Assembly: GCF_000376445.1 (NCBI RefSeq)
Contig: NZ_AQXI01000001.1
Span: 1,520,962 to 1,584,961 of the forward strand
DNA from: Haladaptatus paucihalophilus DX253
GTDB taxonomy: Archaea; Halobacteriota; Halobacteria; Halobacteriales; Haladaptataceae
Direction of reading: 5' to 3'
Length of the DNA: 64,000 bases
This document shows positions 1-9,030 of the stretch, in pieces (position 1 is the first letter of the stretch; each line of letters opens with the position of its first letter). The position numbers and the translations under genes are program-made. Below the pieces are notes generated by a model. It did no database searches. It saw nothing but the letters and a program-made list of their open reading frames with translations, and was not told the DNA's origin.

Positions 1-144
1 CCAATCACAATTCGTAGCGGGCGGGGGCTTTCGAGGCATCAGCCATCCAACTATCGTCGTCCGAGTCGAAACCAAAACGAGTGAAACGTTCAGAGACGGA
101 TGGAACAGAATCCACCGATTTACATCGACGAAACCGATTCCTCG

Positions 145-1614
145 CTAGTCGGCGTGGAGGTCGAAGTAGAGGTCCGTCTCCTCGCTCGGAGCGGCCGCGG
201 TCACGGCGGAAACGGAGACGGTCAGCACCAGACCGAGGAGCATGCCGACGACGGACGCGAGCCACCCGCCGTAGGTGTCCGGCACGAACGGCAGGAACAC
301 GCTGGCGAGGTAGAATACTTGACTGCCGAGAAGTCCGACGAACATCCCAGTTCGCGTCACCCGCTTCCAGTAGAGGGCGACGATGACGGGGAGCGCGAGT
401 TGGGCGAATCCGCCGAAGGCCGTCGAACCGATGGTCATGATGGTGCCGGGGGTGTACAGGCTGGCGACGAACGCGGCGATTGCGAAGACGGCGACGCCGA
501 TGCGTCCGAGGGTGTCCTCCCAGCTATCGCTGGCGTTCGGATTGACGAACGGGCGGTAGAGGTCGCGGGTGAAGTACGAGGACCCGGAAAGGAGCATCGA
601 GTCCGACGAAGACATCATCGCGGCCATGGCACCCGCGATGACCAGCGCGGCGAACCACGCGGGGGCGTACTCGGAGAGCACGATGGGAAGGACGTTGCCG
701 TTCTCCGGCACGTCGATGGGCAGGCCGCGCGCCCACGCGCCGAGCATGAACGCGGGGACGAACAGCAGGACGACGAGGATGGGCCACAGCGAGAACGTGC
801 GCTTCAGGACTTTCTTCGACCGGGCGACGAAGAAGCGCTGGTTGACCTGCGGGAACATCGCCACGCCGAAGGCGATGCCGATGGCCTGCGAGAGCATCCA
901 CTGCGGGGAGTACGGCACGCCGCCGAGCGAGAGAAATTCGGGATTCGACTCGGCCATCCCCGCGGTTGCGGCGCTTATTCCGCCGAACTCGGTAAGCGCC
1001 CAGAGCGTGGCGGCCCAGACCATGACGAGCATGAACGCACCCTGTAATGTGTCGGTCCACGCGATGCCGCGCATGCCCGAGAGGACGACGTAGGCGATGA
1101 TGAACACCGTCACGAGACCCGCGCCGACGGCGTAAGAGATGTCGCCGCCGGTCAGCGCTTCGAGCGCGGTTCCGGCCCCGACCTGCTGAAGCATGACGTA
1201 GGGGAACAGCCAGAAGAGACTGATTGCGGCGACGAGGCCGCGGAGTGCGGGCGACCCGAACCGGTCGCCGAGCATCTCGCCGAGCGTGACGTAGCCGTGT
1301 TCGCGCCCGAGGAGCCACTGCTTGTAGCCGACGACGTACCAGAGGACGGCGAACAGCACGCCGTCCATCAATCCCATGACGAGAATCCACTCCGGGCCGG
1401 ACCCGTAGGCGACGTTCGGCCCGCCGAAGAACGTGAACGCCGACAGGAGCGTCGCAAAGGTCGTGAACAGCAGGACGACGGTCCCGAAGGTCCGACTGGC
1501 GAGGTAGTAATCCTCCGCGGTTCGGTCGGTCAGCCGATACGCGAGCAGGCCGATCAACAGCGAGAGGACGAGATAGCCGCCGATGATGCCCAACTGGAGC
1601 GTCGTGTCGCTCAT
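145..1614 (-). CDS. Sodium:solute symporter (SSS family)
   Basis: Cytoplasmic-membrane transporter of 489 residues, the usual SSS length. It is almost wholly hydrophobic, with about 13 predicted membrane helices, including an N-terminal YLVLSLLIGLLAY helix and the family-like stretch AGAMAAMMSSSDSMLLSGSS around residue 335. It should import an organic solute with sodium. The substrate is not readable, although SSS proteins paired with DUF3311 are often annotated as pantothenate/proline-type permeases. The reading frame stays open upstream to 1797, but the ATG at 1614 is chosen because it overlaps the stop of the DUF3311 gene as ATGA and starts right before the first helix. The two genes therefore form an operon with translational coupling. 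Confidence 0.9.
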   Translation of the reverse strand: MSDTTLQLGIIGGYLVLSLLIGLLAYRLTDRTAEDYYLASRTFGTVVLLFTTFATLLSAFTFFGGPNVAYGSGPEWILVMGLMDGVLFAVLWYVVGYKQWLLGREHGYVTLGEMLGDRFGSPALRGLVAAISLFWLFPYVMLQQVGAGTALEALTGGDISYAVGAGLVTVFIIAYVVLSGMRGIAWTDTLQGAFMLVMVWAATLWALTEFGGISAATAGMAESNPEFLSLGGVPYSPQWMLSQAIGIAFGVAMFPQVNQRFFVARSKKVLKRTFSLWPILVVLLFVPAFMLGAWARGLPIDVPENGNVLPIVLSEYAPAWFAALVIAGAMAAMMSSSDSMLLSGSSYFTRDLYRPFVNPNASDSWEDTLGRIGVAVFAIAAFVASLYTPGTIMTIGSTAFGGFAQLALPVIVALYWKRVTRTGMFVGLLGSQVFYLASVFLPFVPDTYGGWLASVVGMLLGLVLTVSVSAVTAAAPSEETDLYFDLHAD

Positions 1615-1823
1615 GCTCCCTCCTCGATGCCGGTGCCCCACGCGCGGTTCGCAAACAGCGTGAAGACGAGCGACACCACGATCATCCAACCGATGTGCCA
1701 CCAGAGCCACACCGGCAACCCGTACGCGACCCGCCCGTCGCCCCAGAGGAACCACGGGATGGTGAGCGCGATGAGCACCGCGAACACGACCGCCCAACCG
1801 ATTCGCCCGAGATTGCTAATCAT
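1611..1823 (-). CDS. DUF3311 small membrane protein, symporter partner
   Basis: A 70-residue protein with two hydrophobic helices (about residues 8-25 and 40-60). The tryptophan-rich linker PVWLWWHIG is typical of DUF3311. In bacteria and archaea this family is encoded immediately before SSS permeases and is thought to be an accessory subunit; that role is inference. The start is taken at the ATG at 1823, just before the first helix. The frame extends upstream, but that extension has no membrane character. Its stop overlaps the start of the symporter gene by four bases, so both should be made from one transcript. Confidence 0.8.
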   Translation of the reverse strand: MISNLGRIGWAVVFAVLIALTIPWFLWGDGRVAYGLPVWLWWHIGWMIVVSLVFTLFANRAWGTGIEEGA

Positions 1824-2017
1824 TATCCGAACGTATGAACCGACGGTGATAAGAGTTGCCAAAAATGTTCGGAGGTCGATTTCGAAGAGAATTCCTCTTC
1901 GAAACTCGGGTTCGTACCCGTCCCGTTGATGCGGTTTCGACGGAATGAAATCGAGACGGGGAACGAGCGTTGCAGGGAGAACAACCACTAAAGCCGTCGG
2001 GGTAGCACGTGGAACCC

Positions 2018-2743
2018 ATGACGCGAACCGCGATTCAACTGTACACGCTCCGTGAACTGAACGAACCGCTCCCCGACCTGCTCGCGCGGGTCGGCGAGGC
2101 TGGCTTCGACGGCGTGGAGTTTGCGGGGTTGGGCGATGCGGACCCGGCGGCCGTCACCGACGCGCTGGACGACGCGGGATTGGAAGCCGCCGCCGCCCAT
2201 GTCCCTATCGGCGAGTTGGAGGACGACCCCGGACGGGTCGCACGCGAATACCATCGACTCGGCTGCGAGTGGGTAGTCGTTCCCTACCTCGAGGCCGCAC
2301 ACTTCGAGAGCCGGGAGGCGGCGACTCGAACGGCCCGCCGATTGGACGAACTCGCGGCGCGGATGGAGGGACACAGCACCTCGCTCGGCTACCACAACCA
2401 CGACCACGAGTTCGCGTCGGTGGACGGCGAAACCGGCTTCGAGGTATTCCTCTCGGAGTCGGAGGTCGAAATCGAACTCGACATCGGATGGGCCGTCGCG
2501 GCGGGGGCGGACCCGCGTTCGCTCCTCCGGTCGCTGGGCGACCGCGTTCCGCTCGTCCACGTCAAGGACACGCACGACGGGGAGCCGGTCGAACTCGGGG
2601 ACGGCGACGTGGACCTGACCGCGTGTGTGGATACGGCGAAGGAAGTCGGAGCGGATTGGCTCGTCTACGAACACGATAACCCGGCCGACCCGCTCGCGTC
2701 ACTCGCCCACGGTGCGGAACGCCTTCGGGAATTGAACGGGTAA
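2018..2743 (+). CDS. Sugar phosphate isomerase/epimerase (xylose isomerase-like TIM barrel)
   Basis: A 241-residue single-domain protein of the AP-endonuclease-2/xylose isomerase-like TIM-barrel family. It starts with the family-like IQLYTLRE strand. It has the metal-binding-type motifs YHNHDHEF near residue 125, [13 protein letters not shown] near 155 and VHVKDTH near 185. Such enzymes bind a divalent metal and isomerise or epimerise sugars, or act as inosose dehydratase-like enzymes; the exact substrate cannot be called. The ATG at 2018 is preferred over an in-frame GTG at 2009 because it places the first beta strand at the usual distance. The gene stands alone, divergent from the transporter pair. 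Confidence 0.8.
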   Translation: MTRTAIQLYTLRELNEPLPDLLARVGEAGFDGVEFAGLGDADPAAVTDALDDAGLEAAAAHVPIGELEDDPGRVAREYHRLGCEWVVVPYLEAAHFESREAATRTARRLDELAARMEGHSTSLGYHNHDHEFASVDGETGFEVFLSESEVEIELDIGWAVAAGADPRSLLRSLGDRVPLVHVKDTHDGEPVELGDGDVDLTACVDTAKEVGADWLVYEHDNPADPLASLAHGAERLRELNG

Positions 2744-2927
2744 CGAACCTCCCATCGGTCAAATTCCAACCATCGATGAATTTAGTTGGAATAATGCGGT
2801 AAAATCACCGGACGGAACCCCCGTGACGACAGGTATTTGGGCGTCGGAGCGCCACAATGAGACGTATCCATGGCGACGCTCATGGACGCATCACAATCAC
2901 GCCCTCCCCGAGGGCAGTTCATCACTC

Positions 2928-4343
2928 ATGGACGATACAGCGAAATACCTCATTCACGCAGACATTACCGCCGACGGGGTGGTAGAACGCAGTGACGTCG
3001 TTGGGGCGATCTTCGGCCAGACCGAAGGTCTGCTCGGCGACGACCTCGATTTACGCGACCTCCAACAGTCATCCAAAGTCGGCCGTATCGACGTTCACAT
3101 CGAGAGCGAACATGGGCAGTCGTTCGGCACCATCACCATCGCCAGCAGCCTCGATAAAGTAGAGACGGCGATTCTGGCGGCCTCGCTCGAAACCATCGAG
3201 CGCGTCGGCCCGTGTCGGGCCAGCGTGAGCATCGCCAGCATCGAAGACGTCCGGGCCGCGAAACGCCGCGAAGTGGTCGACCGCGCCAAGGACCTGCTCT
3301 CCTCTTCGTTCGACGACAGCGTGATGACCAGCCAGGAGATTCTGGACGAAGTTCGCCAGAGCATCCGCGTCGAGGACATCACCGAATACGAAGGGTTTCC
3401 CGCGGGACCGAACGTCACCGACAGCGACGCCATCATCGTCGTGGAAGGCCGGGCCGACGTCCTGACGCTCCTCCGATACGGCATCAAGAACGCCATCGCG
3501 GTGGAGGGGACGAACGTCCCCGACACCGTCGCGGACCTCACGCAGGAGCGGACGACCACGGCGTTCCTCGACGCCGACCGAGGCGGAGACCTGATTCTGA
3601 AGGAACTCGACCAAGTGGGCGACATCGATTACGTCGCCGTCGCGCCCCGGGGGACGTCCGTCGAGGACCTTTCGCGCGACGAGGTGATGGCGTCCCTCCG
3701 ACAGAAACGACGGTTCGAGCGGTTCGACTCCGACGGGACCGTGATGGCCGCGACCGACGGCAGCACGCTCCCCGCACCCGAAACCGAGAGCGAAACGGTG
3801 CCCCACCCGATGAAACCGTCGGGCGAGGCGGACCGCGACGAACCCGAACGCGAGAGTGAAGACGGCGAGAGCGGACGCGTCGAGGAAGCCGACGCGCCGG
3901 AAGAACCCGACTCGGCCGACGAAATCGACGCTTCGACAGCCGACTCGGAATCGACGGCCGACGATTCGGAGTCGGACGCCGCGGAGCACGCTGACGAACG
4001 CGATGCGTCCGAAACCGTCGCCGAATCGCGCGCCGAACGCGAACCGATGACGCTTCGCGGGCACGCGAAAGCGGTCATCGACGGCAAAACGGACACCGTG
4101 CGCCTGCTGGACGACGATTTCGGCGTCCTCGCGGACGCACCGGTGGACGAAGCGTTTGCAACCATCGAAGACTCGGCGACCGTCCCGCACGCCGTCGTCA
4201 TCGACGGCAGTCTGAGCCAGCGAATCCTCGACGTGTCCGCCCAGCGCGGCGTCGAACAGATTATCGCCCGGGAGGAGGGCGAGTTCGTCAAAAAGCCGAC
4301 GACCGTCCGCATCATCACCGCGGACGACCTCCTGAACGAGTAA
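2928..4343 (+). CDS. dnaG: Archaeal DnaG-type primase / exosome-associated protein
   Basis: A 471-residue protein with the archaeal DnaG layout. The N-terminal DnaG-specific region runs to about residue 160. A Toprim domain follows, with the acidic motif EGRAD (E173) and the DADRGGD motif (D215, D217) that bind magnesium. A very acidic, low-complexity linker covers about residues 285-395, and a C-terminal domain ends the protein. Toprim DnaG can make RNA primers, and in archaea it is also a subunit of the RNA-degrading exosome, which may be its main role. The ATG at 2928 is chosen because homologues begin with the sequence that follows it; the 35 residues encoded upstream look non-conserved. 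The linker is unusually long and rich in Glu, Asp and Ser. Confidence 0.93.
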   Translation: MDDTAKYLIHADITADGVVERSDVVGAIFGQTEGLLGDDLDLRDLQQSSKVGRIDVHIESEHGQSFGTITIASSLDKVETAILAASLETIERVGPCRASVSIASIEDVRAAKRREVVDRAKDLLSSSFDDSVMTSQEILDEVRQSIRVEDITEYEGFPAGPNVTDSDAIIVVEGRADVLTLLRYGIKNAIAVEGTNVPDTVADLTQERTTTAFLDADRGGDLILKELDQVGDIDYVAVAPRGTSVEDLSRDEVMASLRQKRRFERFDSDGTVMAATDGSTLPAPETESETVPHPMKPSGEADRDEPERESEDGESGRVEEADAPEEPDSADEIDASTADSESTADDSESDAAEHADERDASETVAESRAEREPMTLRGHAKAVIDGKTDTVRLLDDDFGVLADAPVDEAFATIEDSATVPHAVVIDGSLSQRILDVSAQRGVEQIIAREEGEFVKKPTTVRIITADDLLNE

Positions 4344-4346
4344 TCC

Positions 4347-4763
4347 TCACAACCGCTTTTCGAACAGCAATCCATCGCCGCCGTCGGCGTAGTAGTCCGG
4401 TTCCCGCCCGCGGCGTTCGAATCCCAGCGACTCGTAGAGCGACCGTGCGACGTCGTTTTCTTCGTGCACCGTCAGCGAAACGCGATCACAACCTCGGTCG
4501 CGGGCCATGTCCGCCGTCGCGCCGAGGAGTCGCGTCGCCCGCCCCTCCCCGCGGTGTGCGGGTTCCACGACGAGTTCGGCGACGTAGGCGTCGTCCGCGA
4601 CCATGGTGAGAACGTAGCCGACCGGCACGCCGTCGGCCGTCGAGACGAGGACCGACCCGACCCCGGAAATCGCCGTTTCGAGGAGTCCCGGCGTCGGTTC
4701 GGGAAGCCACGTCCGAATCCGTTGTAGCCGCGGACGGTCGTCCGGTGTGGCGGGTCGAATCAC
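4347..4763 (-). CDS. GNAT family N-acetyltransferase
   Basis: A 138-residue single GNAT domain. The acetyl-CoA-binding motif A reads VVEPAHRGEGRATRLL (about residues 68-83), preceded by the YVAELVVEP strand. The C-terminal part has the GNAT-typical NDVARSLYESLGFERRG. It should transfer an acetyl group from acetyl-CoA to an amine; the substrate is unknown, and the arrangement resembles RimI-like proteins. It starts with GTG, and the start overlaps the stop of the DUF92 gene by four bases, so it is co-translated with that membrane protein. It converges on dnaG with only three bases between the stops. Confidence 0.85.
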   Translation of the reverse strand: MIRPATPDDRPRLQRIRTWLPEPTPGLLETAISGVGSVLVSTADGVPVGYVLTMVADDAYVAELVVEPAHRGEGRATRLLGATADMARDRGCDRVSLTVHEENDVARSLYESLGFERRGREPDYYADGGDGLLFEKRL

Positions 4764-6076
4764 GCCGCCAGACCCACCAGCAACGCGAGTCCGGCACCGA
4801 GGAGCGCCCCCGAGAGGGTCGCGAGGAAGTTGACGCTCTGGTTGCCGACACCCTCACCTTCGACCGTCGCGCCGAGGAGGCTATCGACCGTCATGCCGCC
4901 GATACCGGCCAGCGCGATGACGGCACCGCCGAGCGGACCGATGGACCCGAACAGCGCGACGGCGATGAGCGCGACGATTGTCGCGCCGGACGCCCCGGCC
5001 ACCTCGCCTTGCCACGTCACGCCGCCGTCGGTTCCGGGTTCGACCGGTTGCCACGTCGTGATGAGTCGCGGATTGTCGAAGACGCCGCCGATTTCGCTCG
5101 ACAGAGTGTCGCTCATTGCGGCCGCGATGCTCCCCGCGAAGGCGAAGAGGAAGACGGCTTCCGAAACGGGAAGCCGGTCGCTGGCGGCGAACGCGAGGAC
5201 GGCGACCAGCGCAACGGCAGCGTTCCCGAGGACGTTGCCGCCGCCGCGCGCGCCCTCGTTGGCTTCCGCGACGCCGTTCTCTCGCTTCTGCTCGTACCTG
5301 AACTTCGTCGACAGTCCCCCCAGCGCGAAAAAGGAGATGAGGACGGCGAACCACGGGTAGCCGCCGAGGACGATGGTGAGCAACGCGAGGAGGATGCCGG
5401 TGAGCATGCCGGTCACGGACGCCGTATCGAGCGCCCACGAGACGTAGCCGAAGCCGACAGTGATGGCGATGGCGAGCACGATGTCGAGCTCCGTGACGGT
5501 CATCGTGAGGTCGGTAAAGAGCCACAGCAGGAGCGCGACGGAGAACATCACCAACGGGTCGTCGCGCTCGAAGAGGACCGACCGAAGTAGCCCGGCCAAC
5601 AGAGCGCCGCTCGCGGCGAGGAAGACGATTTCGGGGATCACCGGTTCGACGGGACTGCCTTGGACGCTTCGGACGAATACCTGTGCGACTGCGGCCGCGA
5701 AGAACCCGCCGACCGTGAACCCGGCCGTCGCGGTGATAGTCGCGTTGCTCCGGATTCTGACGAGCTGTTCCGTCAGATTTCCGTAGGCGAGCAGGCAGAC
5801 GGCGGCGGCGAAGACGCTCGTCGGTAAATCGACGAGCATGACGAGCATGGCGAGTCCGGCGGTCGCAAAGGAGAACGCGGCGAGTCCGCGCAATCGTCCT
5901 TCACTGCGGTCGCTCGGCCGTGCAAAGAGGTCGAACAACGGGCCGTCGTCGATGACGAGCGCGACCGCACCCACCGCGGCGAACAGCGCCGCCACACCCG
6001 CAACCAGCACCGATGCGGCGAGGGATAGCGTGGCGATAGCCGCGAACGCCGCCGCCCGCCGAATGCTCGAAGTCAC
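4760..6076 (-). CDS. DUF92 integral membrane protein (phytyl/polyprenyl-phosphate kinase-like)
   Basis: A 438-residue polytopic membrane protein with about 11 helices. The C-terminal half (about residues 215-430) matches the DUF92/TIGR00297 family, with motifs such as GGLSTKFRYEQKRENGVAEA and a DTLSSEIG stretch. Plant members (VTE6) phosphorylate phytyl phosphate with CTP, and the fold is related to dolichol and phytol kinases. A kinase acting on prenyl alcohols or phosphates is therefore possible but unproved. It starts with GTG at 6076, about 28 bases after a TATA-like box on the minus strand, so it is probably leaderless. It diverges from a cis-prenyltransferase-like gene and overlaps a GNAT gene downstream. 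Confidence 0.82.
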   Translation of the reverse strand: MTSSIRRAAAFAAIATLSLAASVLVAGVAALFAAVGAVALVIDDGPLFDLFARPSDRSEGRLRGLAAFSFATAGLAMLVMLVDLPTSVFAAAVCLLAYGNLTEQLVRIRSNATITATAGFTVGGFFAAAVAQVFVRSVQGSPVEPVIPEIVFLAASGALLAGLLRSVLFERDDPLVMFSVALLLWLFTDLTMTVTELDIVLAIAITVGFGYVSWALDTASVTGMLTGILLALLTIVLGGYPWFAVLISFFALGGLSTKFRYEQKRENGVAEANEGARGGGNVLGNAAVALVAVLAFAASDRLPVSEAVFLFAFAGSIAAAMSDTLSSEIGGVFDNPRLITTWQPVEPGTDGGVTWQGEVAGASGATIVALIAVALFGSIGPLGGAVIALAGIGGMTVDSLLGATVEGEGVGNQSVNFLATLSGALLGAGLALLVGLAA

Positions 6077-6100
6077 GAGTTTCGTTTTCGCGGACGGGCA

Positions 6101-6138
6101 CTTAATCTTCCCGAACGGCGCAGGGCGTGACGTTTAAG
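6101..6138. promoter_or_regulatory. Divergent leaderless promoters
   Basis: Two TATA-like boxes lie back to back. GATTAAG on the minus strand (around 6104) is about 28 bases before the GTG of the DUF92 gene. TTTAAG on the plus strand (6133-6138) is about 29 bases before the GTG of the cis-prenyltransferase-like gene. Both distances fit haloarchaeal leaderless transcripts that start at the first codon. This was judged from spacing and base composition only. Confidence 0.5.
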
Positions 6139-6163
6139 CGTCGATAGCGGCAACCTAACCGCA

Positions 6164-6772
6164 GTGGGACTTTACGACCAGTACCTCACGGCCCGCGTGC
6201 GACGACACGACGCCGACCCGCCGAGCCACGTCGCCGTCGTCATCACGGAACGCGACCTGCTGGAACAGGGCGCGTACGAGACGCTCGAATCGTTCTTCCA
6301 GTGGGCGTTCGACTACGGGGCAGAACGCATCACGGTCTACGTGAGCGTGCTGGATTCGGGCGCGGTGCCGACCCTCGAACGCGAACTGGAGAACGTCCGC
6401 GCGCCCCGATCCATCGCCGTTCGCGGACCCGACGACCTCACGCCTGCTGACGCGCCGATTCAGATAAGTATCGGACTCGGCGGCAAACACGAGTTCGCCG
6501 AGGCGGTCCGCGCAGTCGCAGAGGACGTGGAGGCCGGGACGGTTTCCGCCGCCGACATCGACGAGTCGGAAATCGAGTCCCGACTGGTCTTCCCGACCGA
6601 CCCCGACCTCGTTATCAAAACCGGTGCGGAGCGCCTCTCTGACTTCATGATCTGGCAGTCGGTGTACTCCGAACTGTACTTCACCGACGTGAACTGGCGC
6701 GATTTCCGCAAACGAGACTATCTGCGCGCGATTTTCGATTACAAGAATCGACAGCGGCGGTTCGGACGGTAG
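6164..6772 (+). CDS. Non-catalytic cis-prenyltransferase homologue (NgBR-like subunit)
   Basis: A 202-residue protein with the fold and C-terminus of undecaprenyl diphosphate synthase but without its active site. Where catalytic members have the DGN motif it reads HVAVVITERDLLEQG (residues 22-36), so the catalytic aspartate is gone. The FS-x-EN segment is also lost. The dimer-interface region near residues 158-180 is intact (LSDFMIWQSVYSELYF), and the protein ends with RRFG followed by Arg, an RxG motif (R199-G201). This split matches eukaryotic NgBR/Nus1, which activates a catalytic partner. The catalytic homologue at 9031-9954 lacks the RxG ending. The role as activating subunit is inference. 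GTG start, leaderless promoter. Confidence 0.82.
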   Translation: MGLYDQYLTARVRRHDADPPSHVAVVITERDLLEQGAYETLESFFQWAFDYGAERITVYVSVLDSGAVPTLERELENVRAPRSIAVRGPDDLTPADAPIQISIGLGGKHEFAEAVRAVAEDVEAGTVSAADIDESEIESRLVFPTDPDLVIKTGAERLSDFMIWQSVYSELYFTDVNWRDFRKRDYLRAIFDYKNRQRRFGR

Positions 6773-6823
6773 CGAACGAGAAAGCGGTCGAGTACCCTCT
6801 ATTTCGACGACTATCCGAACGTA

Positions 6824-6832
6824 TTTATAAAT
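6824..6832 (+). promoter_or_regulatory. TATA box of the small membrane protein gene
   Basis: The box TTTATAAAT is centred about 23 bases before the GTG at 6851. This spacing suits a leaderless transcript and supports the GTG start, which lacks a Shine-Dalgarno sequence. Confidence 0.55.
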
Positions 6833-6850
6833 CAATCCAACAGAACGCAT

Positions 6851-7423
6851 GTGGATAGAACACGACTCGGACGACTCCTCTCGGTGGTACTGGTTCCGCT
6901 CGGCGTCGCCCTCCTGGCCCTTAGCGCGATTACCGACGATATCGTCGGTGCCGTCCTCGGCGCGGGAACCGTCCTTCTCGGGGCCGCGTTCTTCGTGACC
7001 GTGGATCGGTTTTCGGACGTGGAGTTCGACCTGACCGAAACGCCCTCGGTCGTAGTGAACGTCGTGCAACTGGGTGGGGTGCTCATCGTCTTCGCCCTCC
7101 TCGCATACCTGCTGAGCGATGTGGAAAGCGTGACACGGGTGTTCGACGCCGGACCCCCGTCGCCGACGTACCCCGCATACGTGGGAATCGCGATGGGTGT
7201 GCTCCTCGGCGGCGTCGTTCCCTTCCTCACACAGCAGTTAGAAGATAGACGGACACGACTGAGCGATTCGGTCCGCGTCAGGACGGTCGGGTTTTCGTTC
7301 ACCTTCGGAACGTACGCGATTTTACTGCTCTATCAGCCGTCGTCGAGCGCGCTGTACGCGACCGCGTACCTTTGCAGTCGAATCTGTGTTCTCGTCGGCG
7401 TATACGCTTCTTCGCGGCTCTAA
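6851..7423 (+). CDS. Haloarchaeal membrane protein of unknown function
   Basis: A 190-residue protein with about six hydrophobic helices: residues 9-27, 31-50, 66-87, 110-130, 146-160 and 168-186. A short acidic loop between helices 2 and 3 contains DVEFDLTET. I recognise no family or catalytic motif. The GTG start is supported by a well-placed TATA box and by the first helix beginning nine residues later. It lies between the cis-prenyltransferase-like gene and a beta-helix lipoprotein and overlaps neither in a way that suggests coupling. Confidence 0.65.
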   Translation: MDRTRLGRLLSVVLVPLGVALLALSAITDDIVGAVLGAGTVLLGAAFFVTVDRFSDVEFDLTETPSVVVNVVQLGGVLIVFALLAYLLSDVESVTRVFDAGPPSPTYPAYVGIAMGVLLGGVVPFLTQQLEDRRTRLSDSVRVRTVGFSFTFGTYAILLLYQPSSSALYATAYLCSRICVLVGVYASSRL

Positions 7424-7647
7424 CGGCTATGTACGACGGGCGGGGGGAGCTCGTCCGACCGTTTCGACCGTCGGTGCGACTTCGAATCACGAGAATCGAC
7501 AACGGCGATTCGGGCGGTAGGGTCACTCAGGCCGACGGGGCACCTCAGATTTTGGCGTTGCAGGGTCCGCTTATATTCCCGACAGCTTCGTCCGCATCCG
7601 TTACGTCCCCAATTCTCAAATGGAATCCGACGGTCAAACCGACTGGG

Positions 7648-9021
7648 ATGGGGACTCCGAGCGACGGGACGAGGAGACGAGCGTATCTCCGAGCGGCCGG
7701 TGTCGCGCTCTCGACGGCGGTTGCGGGCTGTGGCGGACGGTCTCCCCCGAGCAAGGAGTCCGTCGTGGGTCCGTACCGCGACCGATTCGAGGCGGTCATC
7801 GACGTCGGTGAACTGGGCGCGGACGGGACTGGAACCGAGCCAGTCGATGACGTCCTGAACCGGTCGATGCGCGACGGCGCGCTGTTCTACTTTCCGCCCG
7901 GAACGTATCGACTCACGGAGCTCGACCTTTCCGGCCGCTCGAACTGTGGGTTCGTCGGCAACGACGCCACGCTGCTCGTTCCACCGGAAGAGCAGGGGAA
8001 CTGGATCTACGGCGAGCGGGTTCGGAACCTCCTGTTCGACGGGTTCACGTTCGACTACGCGGACCCCGCGGCGGCCCCAGTCGTCGCGTTCTCCGTCGCG
8101 GGGAAGCGAAACGTCCTCCGGGACCTCGCGTTCGAGGGGCACCACGGGACGACCCCGCGGAGCGGTCTCGAACTCGAAGTTCCGAAGCGCGCCGCGTCGC
8201 TGCTCGTCGAGCGCGTCCGCATGCGTGGCGGGTCGAAGAAGGGAAACGCCATCTTCACTCACAGCGGCGACGGGTCGCTTCAGTTCGTCGATTGTCGGGT
8301 CGAACACTGGGCGGAAGGGCTGTACGCGTCACCGCACTCCGGCCCGCTCCTCGTGCGGGGCGGAACGTACGCGAACAACGGCATCGACCAGATACGCATC
8401 GGCGGCGGGACGAGCGGCGCGCGGGTCGAAGGCGCAACCGTCCGTATCGACGGCCCGCGGAACCCGGAGGTGAAGCCGAACATGCGGGGAATCTGGTTGG
8501 AAGAAGGGACGAACGCGAGGGTGGACAACTGTACCGTCGAGATTACGGACCTGACGGGCACGTACAGCTCCGGGGGAATCGTCGTCGAAAAGCAGTTCGG
8601 GACCGCCCGAATCACGAACACCGCGATTCAGACTAACCACAGCGTTCCGGCCATTCACGTCCGGACGCCGACCACCGAATACGACCCGACCACGATGCCG
8701 AGCATGGACCACCTTCCGGCGAACCACGAAGTTACCTGTGAGAACGTCTCGATTTACGGTGCCGCCCCGAAGGGGACCGCCATCCTGCTCGCGGGACGGG
8801 ACGGATGCCGATTGTCGGACGTCACCGTTCAACACCATTTCGGCAGTCGAGACGGCATCACCATCGAGAGCGGCCGACGGACGGAGATTCACGACGCGCA
8901 CCTCCGGGTGAGCGGCACCCCAATCGTCGCGTCAGGGACGACGCCGCTAACGAAGAACGTCGAGACGGGTGGAATCGGTTCGCTGAGACGGTTGGGCGAC
9001 TCGTTGTTGGACTCGATGTAG
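7648..9021 (+). CDS. Tat-exported lipoprotein with right-handed beta-helix (pectate lyase-like) fold
   Basis: A 457-residue predicted surface lipoprotein. The N-terminus carries a twin-arginine signal (TRRRAYLRAAG) and a lipobox ending in AGC, so it should be exported folded and anchored by a lipid. The rest is a run of short beta-strand repeats typical of parallel beta helices: PPGTYRLTELDLSGRSNC near residue 85, then repeated NCTVEITD-, ENVSIYGA- and LSDVTVQHH-like coils. Such folds bind or cleave polysaccharides; no catalytic residues can be named here. The frame is open upstream to 7372, but the ATG at 7648 gives a normal 8-residue n-region before the arginines. The stop is 9 bases before the convergent uppS stop. 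Confidence 0.75.
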   Translation: MGTPSDGTRRRAYLRAAGVALSTAVAGCGGRSPPSKESVVGPYRDRFEAVIDVGELGADGTGTEPVDDVLNRSMRDGALFYFPPGTYRLTELDLSGRSNCGFVGNDATLLVPPEEQGNWIYGERVRNLLFDGFTFDYADPAAAPVVAFSVAGKRNVLRDLAFEGHHGTTPRSGLELEVPKRAASLLVERVRMRGGSKKGNAIFTHSGDGSLQFVDCRVEHWAEGLYASPHSGPLLVRGGTYANNGIDQIRIGGGTSGARVEGATVRIDGPRNPEVKPNMRGIWLEEGTNARVDNCTVEITDLTGTYSSGGIVVEKQFGTARITNTAIQTNHSVPAIHVRTPTTEYDPTTMPSMDHLPANHEVTCENVSIYGAAPKGTAILLAGRDGCRLSDVTVQHHFGSRDGITIESGRRTEIHDAHLRVSGTPIVASGTTPLTKNVETGGIGSLRRLGDSLLDSM

Positions 9022-9030
9022 AAAGCAGTC

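Noticed and set aside
5-265. Small minus-strand frame at the left edge
   Set aside because: It overlaps the 3' end of the symporter gene, has Arg-rich shadow composition and no supporting signal.
1615-1797. N-terminal extension of the symporter frame
   Set aside because: It overlaps the DUF3311 gene in another frame, and the ATG at 1614 is coupled to the DUF3311 stop.
4347-4357. CACAACCG motif at the end of the GNAT gene
   Set aside because: A single copy inside coding sequence that encodes the last residues of the protein, with no array or hairpin nearby.
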